A DNA stretch of 64,000 nucleotides from Thauera sedimentorum (lineage in GTDB: Bacteria > Pseudomonadota > Gammaproteobacteria > Burkholderiales > Rhodocyclaceae). Shown here in pieces: positions 47,940-58,563 of the stretch. The notes below the pieces were generated by a model. The model saw only the letters and a list, made by a program, of their open reading frames with translations. It ran no database searches and was not told the origin of the DNA. A program made the translations under genes and the position numbers. The DNA is taken from assembly GCF_014489115.1 (NCBI RefSeq), contig NZ_JACTAH010000002.1:1160586-1224585 (forward strand), given 5' to 3'. Every line of letters begins with the position of its first letter. The stretch's first letter is position 1.

Positions 47940-50900
47940 TCAGGCCGCCACGCGCGCCGCTTCGGGGGCGCCGGGCACCTCCGCGCTACGCCAGCGCGCC
48001 AGCAGTTCCTCGCGCCGGGCGGCTGCGGCCTTCATGTTGTGCGCCTTGACGTGGCCGAAGCCGCGGATGCCCTCCGGCAGTGCCGCAATCTCGGTCGCCA
48101 GCGACAGGCGCAGGAAGGACAGCGATTCCAGCAGTTCGGCGATGTCGCGCTCGTACTGTGTGATAAGCGCGCGTTCGGCGCGCCGCTCGGCGCTGTAGCC
48201 GAACACGTCCCAGCGCGTGCCGCGCAGGCCCTTGAGACGGGCGAGCAGGCGGAAGATCTTAATCATGCCGGGGCCGTAGGCCTTCTTGGCGATCCGGCCG
48301 GTGTTGGGGTCGGGGTGCGTGGTGAGTGGCGGCGCGAGGTGGAAGCGCACCTCGTAGTCGCCCTCGAAGGCGGCGTGCACCTTGTCCCAGAACGCCGGGT
48401 CGGTGTACAGGCGCGCGACCTCGTACTCGTCCTTGTAGGCCAGCAGCTTGTAGTAGTTGCGGGCCACCGCCTCGGCGAGCCGGGTGGAGCCGTCGCCGGC
48501 CACGCGCGCCTCGGCGGCGCGCACCTTGTCCACCAGGGCGCGGTAGCGCGCGGCGTAGGCGGCATCCTGATAGGTGGTGAGCGAGGTCTCGCGCAGGCGG
48601 ATGACGTCGTCCAGGCTCTGTGCGCGGATCGGCACCACCTCGGCGGGCCGCGCGTGACGCTGTACCGCGGCCAGGTCGTGGGCGGCGCGCCGTCCCCACA
48701 GGAAGGCCTTGCGGTTCATCTCCAGGGCTACGCCGTTGAGCTCGATGGCCTGCATCAGCGCGGCGTGTGAGACCGGCACCATGCCCTTCTGCCAGGCGAA
48801 GCCGAGCAGGAACAGGTTGGTGGCGATCGCATCGCCCATCAGCGTGGTCGCGAGTTGCTGGGCGTCGAGGAAATCGACCCGCTCCTCGCCCACCGCTTCG
48901 CGCACCGCCCCCTGCATGCGCTCGAGCGGGAACTGCCAGTCGGGGTTCAGGGCGAAGTCGGAGGTCGGCGTCTCGGCGCAATTCACCACCGCGCGGGTGC
49001 GGCCGCTCGCCATCTTGGCCAGCGCCTCGACGCTGGCCGATACCACGACGTCGCCGCCGATTACTGCATTGGCCTCGCCCGCGGCGATGCGCACCGCGTG
49101 CAGGTCCTCGGGCCGGTCGGCGATGCGGATGTGGCTGAACACCGAGCCGCCCTTCTGCGCCAGGCCGGTCATGTCGAGCACGGTGACGCCCTTGCCGTCG
49201 AGGTGGGCGCCCATGCCGATCAGCGCGCCGATGGTGACCACCCCGGTGCCGCCCACGCCGGTGACCATGATGCCGAAGGGCCGGTCGGTGGCCGGCAGCG
49301 CGGGTTCGGGCAGCGCGGCGAAGTGCGATTCGTCGCCGGCCAGGGCCTTGCCCTTGCGCGGCTTGCCGCCCTCGATGGTGATGAAGCTCGGGCAGAAGCC
49401 CTTGAGGCAGGAGTAGTCCTTGTTGCACGAGGACTGGTCGATCTGGCGCTTGCGGCCGAACTCGGTCTCCACCGGCAGGATGGACATGCAGTTGCTGGCC
49501 ACCCCGCAGTCGCCACAGCCTTCGCACACCGCCTCGTTGATGAACACCCGGCGCGCCGGGTCGGGGAAGGTGCCGCGCTTGCGGCGGCGGCGCTTTTCGG
49601 CCGCACAGGTCTGGTCGTAGATCAGCGCGGACACGCCGGTAGTCTCGCGCAGGTCGCGCTGGATACGGTCGAGTTCGTCGCGGTGGCGCACCGGCACGCC
49701 GTGCGGCAGGTCGGCCGGGCCGTAGGCACGCGGGGTGCCGTCGGTGACCACGACGATGTTGTTCACGCCCTCGGCCTGCAACTGCGCGATGATCTTCGGC
49801 ACGTCCAGCGGGCCGTCGTGAGGCTGGCCGCCGGTCATCGCCACCGCATCGTTGTAGAGGATCTTGTAGGTGATGTTGACCTTGGCCGCCACCGCCTGGC
49901 GGATGGCGAGCAGGCCGGAGTGGAAGTAGGTGCCGTCGCCCAGGTTGGCGAACACGTGCTTCTCGTTGGTGAATGGCGCCTGGCCGACCCAGGGCACGCC
50001 TTCGCCACCCATCTGGGTGAAGGTGCCGGTGCGCCGCTCGGGCATCCAGGTCACCATGTAGTGGCAACCGATGCCGGCCAGCGCGCGGCTGCCTTCCGGC
50101 ACATGGGTGGAGGTGTTGTGCGGGCAGCCCGGGCAGAAGGTGGGCACGCGGTCGATCTTGAACACCCGCTCGGCCAGGGCCTTCTCCTTGGCCTCCAGGA
50201 AGGCGAGCCGTGCCTTGATGCGGTCCGAGGTGAAGAAGCGCCCGATGCGTGCCGCGATCACCCGCGCGATCATCGCCGGGGTCAGCTCGCCGGCGGCCGG
50301 CAGCAGCCAGTCGCCGTGGTCTATGGTGCCGTTGGAGCGCGCGATGCGTGCCCATTCGCCCTTCTCGTCGAACTTGCCGATCACCCGCGGACGCACGTCC
50401 TCGCGCCAGTTGTAGAGCTCTTCCTTCAACTGGTACTCGAGCAGCTGACGCTTTTCCTCGATCACCAGGATCTCGTCCAGGCCTTCGGCGAAGTGACGCA
50501 CGCCATCGGATTCCAGCGGCCACACCATGCCCACCTTGTACAGGCGGATGCCGATCTCCGCGGCCAGTTGCTCATCGATGCCGAGGTCGTCGAAGGCCTG
50601 GCGCACGTCCAGGTAGCTCTTGCCGCAGGTGATGATGCCCAGGCGCGGAGCGGGCGAGTCGATGACGATGCGGTTCAGCCCGTTGGCCCGCGCGTAGGCC
50701 AGCGCGGCGTAGAGCTTGAAGTGCAGCAGGCGTTTCTCCTGCACCAGCGGCGGGTCGGGCCAGCGGATGTTGAGGCCGTCCGGGGGGAGGGCGAAGTCGG
50801 TGGGTATCGCTACCTGCACGCGCTGCGGGTCCACGTCCACCGAGGCCGAGGTCTCCACCGTGTCGGCCAGCGCCTTGAAGGCCACCCAGCAGCCGGAGTA

Positions 50901-51509
50901 GCGCGACAGGGCGTAGCCATGCACCCCGTAGTCGATGTACTCCTGCACGCCGGCGGGGGCCAGCACCGGCATCATCACCGCCTTGAAGAAGTGGTCGGTC
51001 TGGTGGGGCAGGGTGGAGGATTTCGCCGCGTGGTCGTCGCCGGCGATCACCAGCACTCCGCCGTGCTTCGAACTGCCGGCAGCGTTGGCGTGGCGGAACA
51101 CGTCGCCGCAGCGGTCCACGCCGGGACCCTTGCCGTACCACATGGCGAACACGCCGTCGTACTTGGCCTGCGGCGACAGATTGACCTGCTGGGTGCCCCA
51201 CACCGCGGTGGCGCCGAGGTCCTCGTTGATGCCGGGCTGGAAGACGATGTCGTGGCTGGCGAGGTGCTTCTTCGCCTTCCACAGGGTCTGGTCGAGGCCG
51301 CCCAGGGGCGAGCCGCGATAGCCGGAGACGAAGCCGGCGGTGTTCAGCCCGGCGGCGGCGTCGCGCTCCTTCTGGATCATCAGCAGGCGCACCAGCGCCT
51401 GGTAGCCGGTGAGATAGACGCGTCCGGAGACGGTGGTGTACTTGTCTTCCAGGCTGGGCGCGGCGGGGGCTGGCGTGTCGGCGCGCGGGCGCGGATCGGC
51501 TTCGGCCAT
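47940..51509 (-). CDS. Fused indolepyruvate:ferredoxin oxidoreductase (IorAB type)
   Basis: This 1,189-residue TPP/iron-sulfur enzyme oxidatively decarboxylates aryl pyruvates (indolepyruvate, phenylpyruvate) to aryl-acetyl-CoA with ferredoxin or another acceptor. The N-terminal pyrimidine-type domain has GFVSGYRGSPLGGLD and FQPGINEDLGATA. The TPP domain has FCPGCPHNTSTHVPEG, GIGCHYMV and ANLGDGTYFHSG. A cysteine-rich segment follows near residues 660-715 (CEGCGDCGVASNC, SSCNKDYSCLKGFCPSF), then the gamma domain (GIMVTGVGGTGVVTIG). Length agrees with the single-chain type of aerobic and facultative proteobacteria. GGAAGGAGA lies before ATG 51509. In this lineage such enzymes link Phe/Trp breakdown to phenylacetyl-CoA. 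A dyad lies right before the ribosome site. Confidence 0.93.
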   Translation of the reverse strand: MAEADPRPRADTPAPAAPSLEDKYTTVSGRVYLTGYQALVRLLMIQKERDAAAGLNTAGFVSGYRGSPLGGLDQTLWKAKKHLASHDIVFQPGINEDLGATAVWGTQQVNLSPQAKYDGVFAMWYGKGPGVDRCGDVFRHANAAGSSKHGGVLVIAGDDHAAKSSTLPHQTDHFFKAVMMPVLAPAGVQEYIDYGVHGYALSRYSGCWVAFKALADTVETSASVDVDPQRVQVAIPTDFALPPDGLNIRWPDPPLVQEKRLLHFKLYAALAYARANGLNRIVIDSPAPRLGIITCGKSYLDVRQAFDDLGIDEQLAAEIGIRLYKVGMVWPLESDGVRHFAEGLDEILVIEEKRQLLEYQLKEELYNWREDVRPRVIGKFDEKGEWARIARSNGTIDHGDWLLPAAGELTPAMIARVIAARIGRFFTSDRIKARLAFLEAKEKALAERVFKIDRVPTFCPGCPHNTSTHVPEGSRALAGIGCHYMVTWMPERRTGTFTQMGGEGVPWVGQAPFTNEKHVFANLGDGTYFHSGLLAIRQAVAAKVNITYKILYNDAVAMTGGQPHDGPLDVPKIIAQLQAEGVNNIVVVTDGTPRAYGPADLPHGVPVRHRDELDRIQRDLRETTGVSALIYDQTCAAEKRRRRKRGTFPDPARRVFINEAVCEGCGDCGVASNCMSILPVETEFGRKRQIDQSSCNKDYSCLKGFCPSFITIEGGKPRKGKALAGDESHFAALPEPALPATDRPFGIMVTGVGGTGVVTIGALIGMGAHLDGKGVTVLDMTGLAQKGGSVFSHIRIADRPEDLHAVRIAAGEANAVIGGDVVVSASVEALAKMASGRTRAVVNCAETPTSDFALNPDWQFPLERMQGAVREAVGEERVDFLDAQQLATTLMGDAIATNLFLLGFAWQKGMVPVSHAALMQAIELNGVALEMNRKAFLWGRRAAHDLAAVQRHARPAEVVPIRAQSLDDVIRLRETSLTTYQDAAYAARYRALVDKVRAAEARVAGDGSTRLAEAVARNYYKLLAYKDEYEVARLYTDPAFWDKVHAAFEGDYEVRFHLAPPLTTHPDPNTGRIAKKAYGPGMIKIFRLLARLKGLRGTRWDVFGYSAERRAERALITQYERDIAELLESLSFLRLSLATEIAALPEGIRGFGHVKAHNMKAAAARREELLARWRSAEVPGAPEAARVAA

Positions 51510-51523
51510 CAGGGGTCTCCTTC

Positions 51524-51543
51524 CACAAAAATCGTTTTTTGTG
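51524..51543 (-). promoter_or_regulatory. A/T dyad just upstream of the iorAB ribosome site
   Basis: CACAAAAA, loop TCGT, TTTTTGTG form an 8-bp inverted repeat, 15 bases upstream of the iorAB start codon. It is AT-rich in GC-rich DNA and could be an operator near the promoter or a leader hairpin that limits ribosome access. Confidence 0.5.
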
Positions 51544-51648
51544 TACTGCCGGCGCGCCTTGTGGGCGCGGCGGCCGTGGCGAGCAAAGCCAGCCTAGACC
51601 GCGGGGCCGGCCAGCTTCAATCCTTGGATACCCTAATGCCGCTTGCGT

Positions 51649-53055
51649 TCAGAGGCCCGGCACCACCTTGCCGGGGTTGAGCAGGTTGTGCGGGTCGAGC
51701 GCCTGCTTGACCAGGCGCATCGCGTCCACCGCCGCTTCACCGTGCTCGGCGAGCAGGAAGTCCTGCTTGCCGAAGCCGATGCCGTGCTCGCCGGTGCAGG
51801 TGCCGTCGAGTGCCAGTGCGCGCTCGACGATGTGCCGGTTGAGCGCCTCGGCGCGTTCGATCTCCGCCGCGTCCTGCGGATCGACCAGGATCAGGGTGTG
51901 GAAGTTGCCGTCGCCCACATGGCCGACGATGGGCGCGGTGAGTCCGCTGGCAGCGATGTCCGCGCGCGTGCCGGCTATCGCCTCGGCCAGGCGCGAGATC
52001 GGCACGCACACGTCGGTGGTGATGCCGCGGCAGCCGGGCTTGAGGTTGAGGCAGGCGAAGTAGGTGTCGTGGCGAGCCTGCCACAGGCGGCTGCGGTCCT
52101 CCGGCCGGGTGGCCCATTCAAAGTCCTCGCCGCCGTTGTCGCGTGCCAGTTCCTGCACGGTGGCGGCCTGCTCCTCGACCCCGGCGGGCGAACCGTGGAA
52201 CTCGAAGAACAGCATCGGCGCCTCGCGCAGCGTGGTCTTGCTGTAGCGGTTGATCGCGGTCACGGTGAGGCTGTCGAGCAGCTCGATGCGCGCCACCGGC
52301 ACGCCGAGCTGGATGGTCTGGATCACCGTGCGCACCGCGGCGTCCACGTCGGGGAAGGTGCAGATCGCCGCCGAGACCGCTTCCGGCAGCGGGTGCAGGC
52401 GCACGGTCAGTTCGGTGATCAGGCCCAGCGTGCCTTCCGAGCCGACCAGCAGCTTGGTGAGGTCGTAGCCGCTGGACGACTTGCGCGCCCGCCCGCCGGT
52501 GCGGATCACCCGGCCGTCGGCGAGCACCGCGGTCATGCCCAGCACGTTCTCGCGCATGGTGCCGTAGCGCACCGCGTTGGTGCCGGAGGCCCGGGTGGCG
52601 GCCATGCCGCCCAGCGAGGCGTCCGCGCCCGGGTCGATGGGGAAGAACAGCCCGCTGCCGTGCAGTTCGGCGTTGAGCTGCTTGCGGGTGACGCCGGGCT
52701 GGACCACCGCGTCCATGTCCTCGCCGTGTACCGCGAGCACCCGGTTCATCTCGGAGAAGTCGATGCTGATGCCGCCGCGGATGGCGAGGATGTGGCCTTC
52801 GAGCGAGCTGCCGACGCCATAGGGAACGATCGGCACCGCGTGCTCGGCGCAGGCCTTGACGATGGAGACGACCTCCTCGGTGCTGTGCGGAAAGACAACC
52901 GCGTCGGGCAGCGCATCGGGGAAGTGAGATTCATCGTGTCCGTGATGGGCGCGTACGCCCTCGGAGGTCGTGAAGCGCGCGCCGAACACGCTCGAAAGCG
53001 TGTCCACGAGAGTCTGTGGCAGGGGCCGGCGAATGTTGTCCACTGGGGTGTTCAT
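51649..53055 (-). CDS. FAD-linked D-2-hydroxyacid dehydrogenase (D-lactate dehydrogenase/GlcD type)
   Basis: This 468-residue flavoprotein of the VAO/PCMH fold has an FAD-binding N-half (VPIVPYGVGSSLEGH, QPGVTRKQLNAELHGSGLFF, DPGADASLGGMAATRASG, LLVGSEGTLGLITELTVRLH). The C-half is FAD-oxidase_C (VGHVGDGNFHTLI, GTCTGEHGIGFGKQDFL). It most resembles D-lactate dehydrogenase (cytochrome) and glycolate oxidase GlcD, oxidising a D-2-hydroxy acid and passing electrons to cytochrome c or quinone. No GlcE or GlcF partners are nearby, which favours D-lactate or D-2-hydroxyglutarate. I start at ATG 53055 (MNTPVDNIRRPL); the upstream extension to 53097 is not family-like. It lies 139 bases beyond iorAB on the same strand. 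Confidence 0.9.
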   Translation of the reverse strand: MNTPVDNIRRPLPQTLVDTLSSVFGARFTTSEGVRAHHGHDESHFPDALPDAVVFPHSTEEVVSIVKACAEHAVPIVPYGVGSSLEGHILAIRGGISIDFSEMNRVLAVHGEDMDAVVQPGVTRKQLNAELHGSGLFFPIDPGADASLGGMAATRASGTNAVRYGTMRENVLGMTAVLADGRVIRTGGRARKSSSGYDLTKLLVGSEGTLGLITELTVRLHPLPEAVSAAICTFPDVDAAVRTVIQTIQLGVPVARIELLDSLTVTAINRYSKTTLREAPMLFFEFHGSPAGVEEQAATVQELARDNGGEDFEWATRPEDRSRLWQARHDTYFACLNLKPGCRGITTDVCVPISRLAEAIAGTRADIAASGLTAPIVGHVGDGNFHTLILVDPQDAAEIERAEALNRHIVERALALDGTCTGEHGIGFGKQDFLLAEHGEAAVDAMRLVKQALDPHNLLNPGKVVPGL

Positions 53056-53282
53056 GCAGATGCTCCATATGCTGCGGGCGTTGGGTTCGACTGACAATGC
53101 GCATTATCGTCCGTCAGGCGCTCCGCGTCCTGCGGTCCACGTGCCCGGAAGGGTGTAATACAGCGTACGCCGGATCGTGCATCTGCTAAAAAGGGAAGAC
53201 GTCGCGAATCATGGCCGGGAGATGGTGCAAGCGGGACGTCGTCGCGAGAGGTGGTCGCGGTTGAACGTGTGAGAGAAAGTGT

Positions 53283-53311
53283 TTGACAGCGATCTCGTTA
53301 GCCTCTATAGT
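53283..53311 (+). promoter_or_regulatory. Consensus sigma-70 promoter of the tRNA-tuf operon
   Basis: TTGACA (53283-53288) and TATAGT (53306-53311) are exactly 17 bases apart. Transcription would start near 53318, about 10 bases before tRNA-Tyr. A G/C-rich tract GTGCGGCGC follows the -10 box, as in the stringent discriminator of stable-RNA promoters. Confidence 0.92.
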
Positions 53312-53327
53312 GCGGCGCTTCTCGCTT

Positions 53328-53413
<86 letters not shown>

Positions 53414-53492
53414 GTAGCTGTAGTGCGCCGGGTCTTCCTGGTGATGTGAGAAGTCTGGTGCATGTGGTGAGTGCGGGTCGTCTGCGTTGTGC

Positions 53493-53566
53493 GCGGGTGT
53501 AGCTCAATGGTAGAGCAGAAGCCTTCCAAGCTTACGACGAGGGTTCGATTCCCTTCACCCGCTCCA
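53493..53566 (+). tRNA. tRNA-Gly (TCC)
   Basis: GCGGGTG pairs with CACCCGC, the anticodon TCC is at 53525-53527 in loop CTTCCAA, the T-arm has GGTTCGATTCC and CCA is encoded. The outermost anticodon-stem pair appears to be a mismatch (G-A). Confidence 0.96.
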
Positions 53567-53596
53567 GGTTGTGAGAGTAGTAGGCGTTTTGGCAGT

Positions 53597-53671
<75 letters not shown>

Positions 53672-53741
53672 TTCCCCTCTTCTCCGTCCTGGATGTTGAA
53701 GGTTTCCTTATTCCTGGTACTGACATTCAAGAGGTTTCGAC

Positions 53742-54932
<1,191 letters not shown>

Positions 54933-54956
54933 TCCACAGCCGGATTGCCCGGTAAT

Positions 54957-54980
54957 AAGCGCCCCTGAAAAGGGGCGCTT
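54957..54980 (+). terminator. Hairpin between tuf and tRNA-Trp
   Basis: AAGCGCCCC, six-base loop, GGGGCGCTT form a 9-bp stem with only TT then CG after it. It may be a weak terminator or a 3'-end protecting or processing structure, since tRNA-Trp follows 15 bases later. Confidence 0.65.
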
Positions 54981-54995
54981 CGTAGTCTCTGCTGC

Positions 54996-55071
54996 AGGGG
55001 TATAGCTCAACTGGCAGAGCGTCGGTCTCCAAAACCGAAGGTTGGGGGTTCGATTCCCTCTGCCCCTGCCA
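54996..55071 (+). tRNA. tRNA-Trp (CCA)
   Basis: AGGGGTA pairs with TGCCCCT. The anticodon CCA (55029-55031) sits in loop CTCCAAA closed by TCGGT/ACCGA. The T-arm has GGTTCGATTCC and the 3' CCA is encoded. It lies 25 bases before secE. Confidence 0.97.
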
Positions 55072-55096
55072 TTATTTCCGGATACAGATAACGTCG

Positions 55097-55444
55097 ATGG
55101 CCGATAAGTTGAAGTTCGCGCTGGCTCTCGCCCTGGTTGCGGCCGGCGTGGTCGGCTTTTACCTGCTTGGCGAACAGCCGCTGGTGCTGCGTGTCCTCGC
55201 GGTTCTGGCTGGTGTGGGTGCCGGTGTCGGTGTTGCCGCGCTGTCCGAGCCGGGACGCCGCTTCATCGATTTCGCGCGCGAAGCAGTGGTCGAGACCAAG
55301 AAGGTCGTCTGGCCGTCGCGCAAGGAAACGGTGCAGACGACCGGTATCGTCTTCGCCTTCGTGGTCGTTATCGCGATCTTTCTGTGGCTGACCGACAAGA
55401 GCCTGGAGTGGGTGCTGTACGACCTGGTTCTGGGCTGGAAGTGA
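55097..55444 (+). CDS. secE: Preprotein translocase subunit SecE
   Basis: This 115-residue inner-membrane protein is part of SecYEG. Three hydrophobic helices are visible (about residues 5-25, 28-47 and 84-105), with the conserved amphipathic region [20 protein letters not shown] before the third, as in three-helix proteobacterial SecE. The stop is two bases before nusG. Confidence 0.96.
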   Translation: MADKLKFALALALVAAGVVGFYLLGEQPLVLRVLAVLAGVGAGVGVAALSEPGRRFIDFAREAVVETKKVVWPSRKETVQTTGIVFAFVVVIAIFLWLTDKSLEWVLYDLVLGWK

Positions 55445-55446
55445 TC

Positions 55447-55980
55447 ATGACGAAGCGCTGGTACGTGGTGCACGCCTACTCCGGGTTCGAGAAGTCCGTT
55501 CAACGGGCGCTCGTCGACCGGATCAATCGCGCCGGCATGCAGGACATGTTCGGCCAGATCCTGGTGCCGGTCGAAGAGGTCGTCGAGATGAAGGGCGGCC
55601 AGAAGAGCATCTCCGAACGGAAGTTCTTCCCCGGCTACGTGCTCGTCGAGATGGAAATGAACGACGAGTCCTGGCACCTGGTGAAGTCCACCCCCAAGGT
55701 CACCGGGTTCGTCGGCGGTACCGCTACCAAGCCGACGCCGATCTCCGACAAGGAGGTCGACAAGATCATGCACCAGATGCAGGAAGGGGTGGAGAAGCCC
55801 CGTCCCAAGGTGCTGTTCGAGACCGGCGAGGTGGTGCGCGTCAAGGAAGGTCCGTTCACCGATTTCCACGGTTCGGTGGAAGACGTGAACTACGAGAAGA
55901 GCAAGCTGCGCGTGTCGGTGACCATCTTCGGTCGTGCCACGCCGGTGGAACTGGATTTCGCCCAGGTCGAGAAAACCTGA
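55447..55980 (+). CDS. nusG: Transcription antitermination/elongation factor NusG
   Basis: This 177-residue protein has the NGN domain ([34 protein letters not shown]) and a C-terminal KOW domain ([20 protein letters not shown]). It binds RNA polymerase to suppress pausing and couples it to ribosomes or Rho. ATG 55447 is used, two bases after the secE stop. Confidence 0.98.
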   Translation: MTKRWYVVHAYSGFEKSVQRALVDRINRAGMQDMFGQILVPVEEVVEMKGGQKSISERKFFPGYVLVEMEMNDESWHLVKSTPKVTGFVGGTATKPTPISDKEVDKIMHQMQEGVEKPRPKVLFETGEVVRVKEGPFTDFHGSVEDVNYEKSKLRVSVTIFGRATPVELDFAQVEKT

Positions 55981-56091
55981 GCGTAGGCGGCGGGCGTGGG
56001 AACGTCCGCCGCATTTGCCCGTCAACGACGGGTCGAGCGAGGAGCGCCGGCAAGACCGGCGCGTTTGCACTCATAACAGGAGCATGCCTCA

Positions 56092-56523
56092 ATGGCAAAG
56101 AAAATCATCGGCTACATCAAGCTGCAGGTGCCGGCCGGCAAGGCCAACCCCAGCCCCCCGATCGGTCCCGCGCTCGGTCAGCGCGGCCTGAACATCATGG
56201 AATTCTGCAAGGCCTTCAACGCCCAGACCCAAGGTCTGGAGCCGGGCCTGCCGATTCCGGTGGTGATCACGGCCTATGCCGACAAGAGCTTCACCTTCAT
56301 CATGAAGACCCCGCCGGCCTCGGTGCTGATCAAGAAGGCCGCGAAGATCCAGAAGGGTTCGCCGAAGCCGCATACCGACAAGGTCGGCTCGATCACCCGT
56401 GCACAGGTCGAGGAAATCGCCAAGACCAAGATGAAGGATCTGACTGCTGCCGACCTCGAGGCCGCCGTGCGTACCATCGCCGGCTCCGCGCGCAGCATGG
56501 GCATCACCGTGGAGGGTCTCTGA
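56092..56523 (+). CDS. rplK: 50S ribosomal protein L11
   Basis: This 143-residue protein binds the 23S GTPase centre. Typical blocks are [48 protein letters not shown] and the C-terminal [20 protein letters not shown] precedes the ATG. rplA begins two bases after the stop. Confidence 0.99.
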   Translation: MAKKIIGYIKLQVPAGKANPSPPIGPALGQRGLNIMEFCKAFNAQTQGLEPGLPIPVVITAYADKSFTFIMKTPPASVLIKKAAKIQKGSPKPHTDKVGSITRAQVEEIAKTKMKDLTAADLEAAVRTIAGSARSMGITVEGL

Positions 56524-56525
56524 TC

Positions 56526-57224
56526 ATGGCCAAGCTTTCCAAGCGCGTTCAGACCCTGCGTGCCAAGGTTGACCGCAACCGTACCTATTCCGTCACCGAA
56601 GCGCTGGCGCTGGTCAAGCAGTGCGCCACCGCCAAGTTCGACGAGTCGATCGACGTGTCCGTGAATCTCGGCGTCGATGCGCGCAAATCCGACCAGGTGG
56701 TGCGTGGCTCCGTGGTGCTGCCCGCCGGTACCGGCAAGACCGTGCGCGTCGCCGTGTTCGCCCAGGGCGACAAGGCCGAGGCCGCTCGTGCCGCGGGTGC
56801 CGACGTGGTCGGTTTCGAAGACCTCGCCGAGCAGGTCAAGGCCGGCAACATCGACTTCGATCTCTGCATCGCCACGCCGGACGCCATGCGCGTCGTCGGT
56901 CAGCTGGGCCAGATCCTCGGTCCGCGCGGCCTGATGCCGAACCCGAAGGTCGGCACCGTGACCATGGACGTGACCACCGCGGTCAAGAACGCCAAGGCCG
57001 GTCAGGTGCAGTACCGCACCGACAAGGCTGGCATCGTGCACGCCACCATCGGCCGCGCCTCGTTCGCCGACGAAGCACTGCAGCAGAACTTCAACGCACT
57101 GATCGACGCCCTGGTGAAGGCCAAGCCGGCGGCTTCCAAGGGTGTGTACCTGCGCAAGATTGCGCTCTCCAGCACCATGGGTGCCGGCGTGCGCGTCGAG
57201 CCGGGCAGCGTTACCGCCGCCTGA
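56526..57224 (+). CDS. rplA: 50S ribosomal protein L1
   Basis: This 232-residue protein of the 23S L1 stalk, also a translational repressor of rplKA in E. coli, has [35 protein letters not shown] and [20 protein letters not shown]. Length and position are standard. Confidence 0.99.
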   Translation: MAKLSKRVQTLRAKVDRNRTYSVTEALALVKQCATAKFDESIDVSVNLGVDARKSDQVVRGSVVLPAGTGKTVRVAVFAQGDKAEAARAAGADVVGFEDLAEQVKAGNIDFDLCIATPDAMRVVGQLGQILGPRGLMPNPKVGTVTMDVTTAVKNAKAGQVQYRTDKAGIVHATIGRASFADEALQQNFNALIDALVKAKPAASKGVYLRKIALSSTMGAGVRVEPGSVTAA

Positions 57225-57457
57225 CAGGGCGGCAGACAGAACTTTGGGCCGCCCCGGGGCTTCGGTTCCGGGGCGGATCGTCAAAGACCGCAGGTGCGGG
57301 AGTCCGCTTCCGCTTAAGCAATCCGGTTGGCCTGCGCAGACGGTGAGCCCAGAACAGGATACAGGTCGTCGTTTCGGCCGCTCTCCTGATCCAGGTCGCC
57401 GTGGGTGCGGATCGCCTTAGTGCGGTTCGCGTGTGGACTTGAAAGGAGGAAAGACCC
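57225..57457 (+). promoter_or_regulatory. rplJ leader with L10-type regulatory structure
   Basis: This 233-base gap precedes rplJ and contains a hairpin CCGCCCCGG/CCGGGGCGG (57249-57276) and further GC-rich stems. The position equals that of the L10(L12)4-binding leader that controls rplJL translation in proteobacteria. The match is by location and structure, not by checked consensus. Confidence 0.6.
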
Positions 57458-57961
57458 GTGGGTCTCAATCTCGATGACAAGAAAGCCGTAGTGGCAGAGG
57501 TGTCGGCACAGGTTGCCAACGCCCAGACCATCGCGGTGGCCGAGTATCGCGGCATTGCGGTGGGCGATCTCACCGTGCTGCGTGCCAAGGCCCGCGAATC
57601 TGGCGTTTACCTGCGTGTGCTGAAGAACACCCTGGTGCGTCGCGCAATCGCCGATACCCCGTTTGCCGGGCTGTCCGACCAACTGGTCGGTCCGCTGATC
57701 TATGGCATTTCGGACGATCCGGTGGCTGCCGCCAAGGTGCTCAACGATTTCGCCAAGGGCAACGACAAGCTGGTGCTGAAGGCTGGTTCCTATGCGGGCA
57801 ACGTGCTCGACAAGGCCGGCGTCCAGGCGCTCGCCTCGATCCCGAGCCGCGAAGAGCTGCTTGCTCGCCTGCTGGGCGTCATGCAGGCGCCGGTTTCCGG
57901 CTTCGCCTGCGCGATGGCCGCCCTCGCCAAGAAGCGCGAGGAAGAAGGCGCGGCAGCCTGA
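57458..57961 (+). CDS. rplJ: 50S ribosomal protein L10
   Basis: This 167-residue base of the L10-L12 stalk has [40 protein letters not shown] and [14 protein letters not shown], and its C-terminal helix binds L12 dimers. The start is GTG 57458, after AAAGGAGG. rplL follows after 51 bases. Confidence 0.98.
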   Translation: MGLNLDDKKAVVAEVSAQVANAQTIAVAEYRGIAVGDLTVLRAKARESGVYLRVLKNTLVRRAIADTPFAGLSDQLVGPLIYGISDDPVAAAKVLNDFAKGNDKLVLKAGSYAGNVLDKAGVQALASIPSREELLARLLGVMQAPVSGFACAMAALAKKREEEGAAA

Positions 57962-58012
57962 GCGCTCTGCACAACCGTTTTCAGATAAGTTTCGATTTTG
58001 GAGTGATTTGAA

Positions 58013-58387
58013 ATGGCAATCAGCAAAGAAGATATCCTCGAAGCCGTTAGCGCGATGACCGTGATGGAACTGAACGACCTGGTCAAGGCGTTCGAAGAGA
58101 AGTTCGGTGTGTCCGCTGCCGCGATGGCCGTGGCTGCTCCGGGTGCCGGCGCTGCCGCTCCGGCCGCCGAAGAGAAGACCGAGTTCGACGTGATCCTGGC
58201 CGCTGCCGGCGACAAGAAGGTCGAGGTCATCAAGGTCGTCCGTGCCGCTACCGGCCTGGGCCTGAAGGAAGCCAAGGACGTGGTCGACGGTGCGCCGAAG
58301 GCTGTGAAGGAAGGCGTGTCCAAGGCCGACGCCGAAGCGCTGAAGAAGCAGCTGGAAGACGCGGGCGCGAAGGTCGAGATCAAGTAA
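58013..58387 (+). CDS. rplL: 50S ribosomal protein L7/L12
   Basis: This 124-residue acidic stalk protein has an N-terminal dimerising part ([20 protein letters not shown]), an Ala-rich hinge ([15 protein letters not shown]) and a C-terminal factor-binding domain ([28 protein letters not shown]). Confidence 0.99.
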   Translation: MAISKEDILEAVSAMTVMELNDLVKAFEEKFGVSAAAMAVAAPGAGAAAPAAEEKTEFDVILAAAGDKKVEVIKVVRAATGLGLKEAKDVVDGAPKAVKEGVSKADAEALKKQLEDAGAKVEIK

Positions 58388-58405
58388 TCTCGCGTTTGCC
58401 CCTGG

Positions 58406-58436
58406 GGGCTGGCGCTCGTATGAGCGCCGGCCCTTT
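58406..58436 (+). terminator. Attenuator-like hairpin between rplL and rpoB
   Basis: GGGCTGGCGCTC, loop GTAT, GAGCGCCGGCCC form a 12-bp stem (one T-G pair) followed by TTT. It sits where the partial terminator of the rplJL-rpoBC operon lies in enterobacteria, so it likely lets only part of the transcripts continue into rpoB. Confidence 0.75.
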
Positions 58437-58563
58437 CGTGCTTTCTGCTCGCAGGAAGCCAGAATACAGCGTCCCGGCCGGTGTGCCGGTGGCAAGAGAC
58501 CCTTTCGGGGCGCCGTCTTCTGTTTTTTGTTTGTCCGACGTCTGACCTCTACCCGGAGCATCC

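Noticed and set aside
53098..53282. A small gene between the D-lactate-dehydrogenase-like gene and the tRNA promoter
   Set aside because: Open frames here are short and lack ribosome sites; minus-strand frames reaching 53413 read through the tRNA-Tyr gene.
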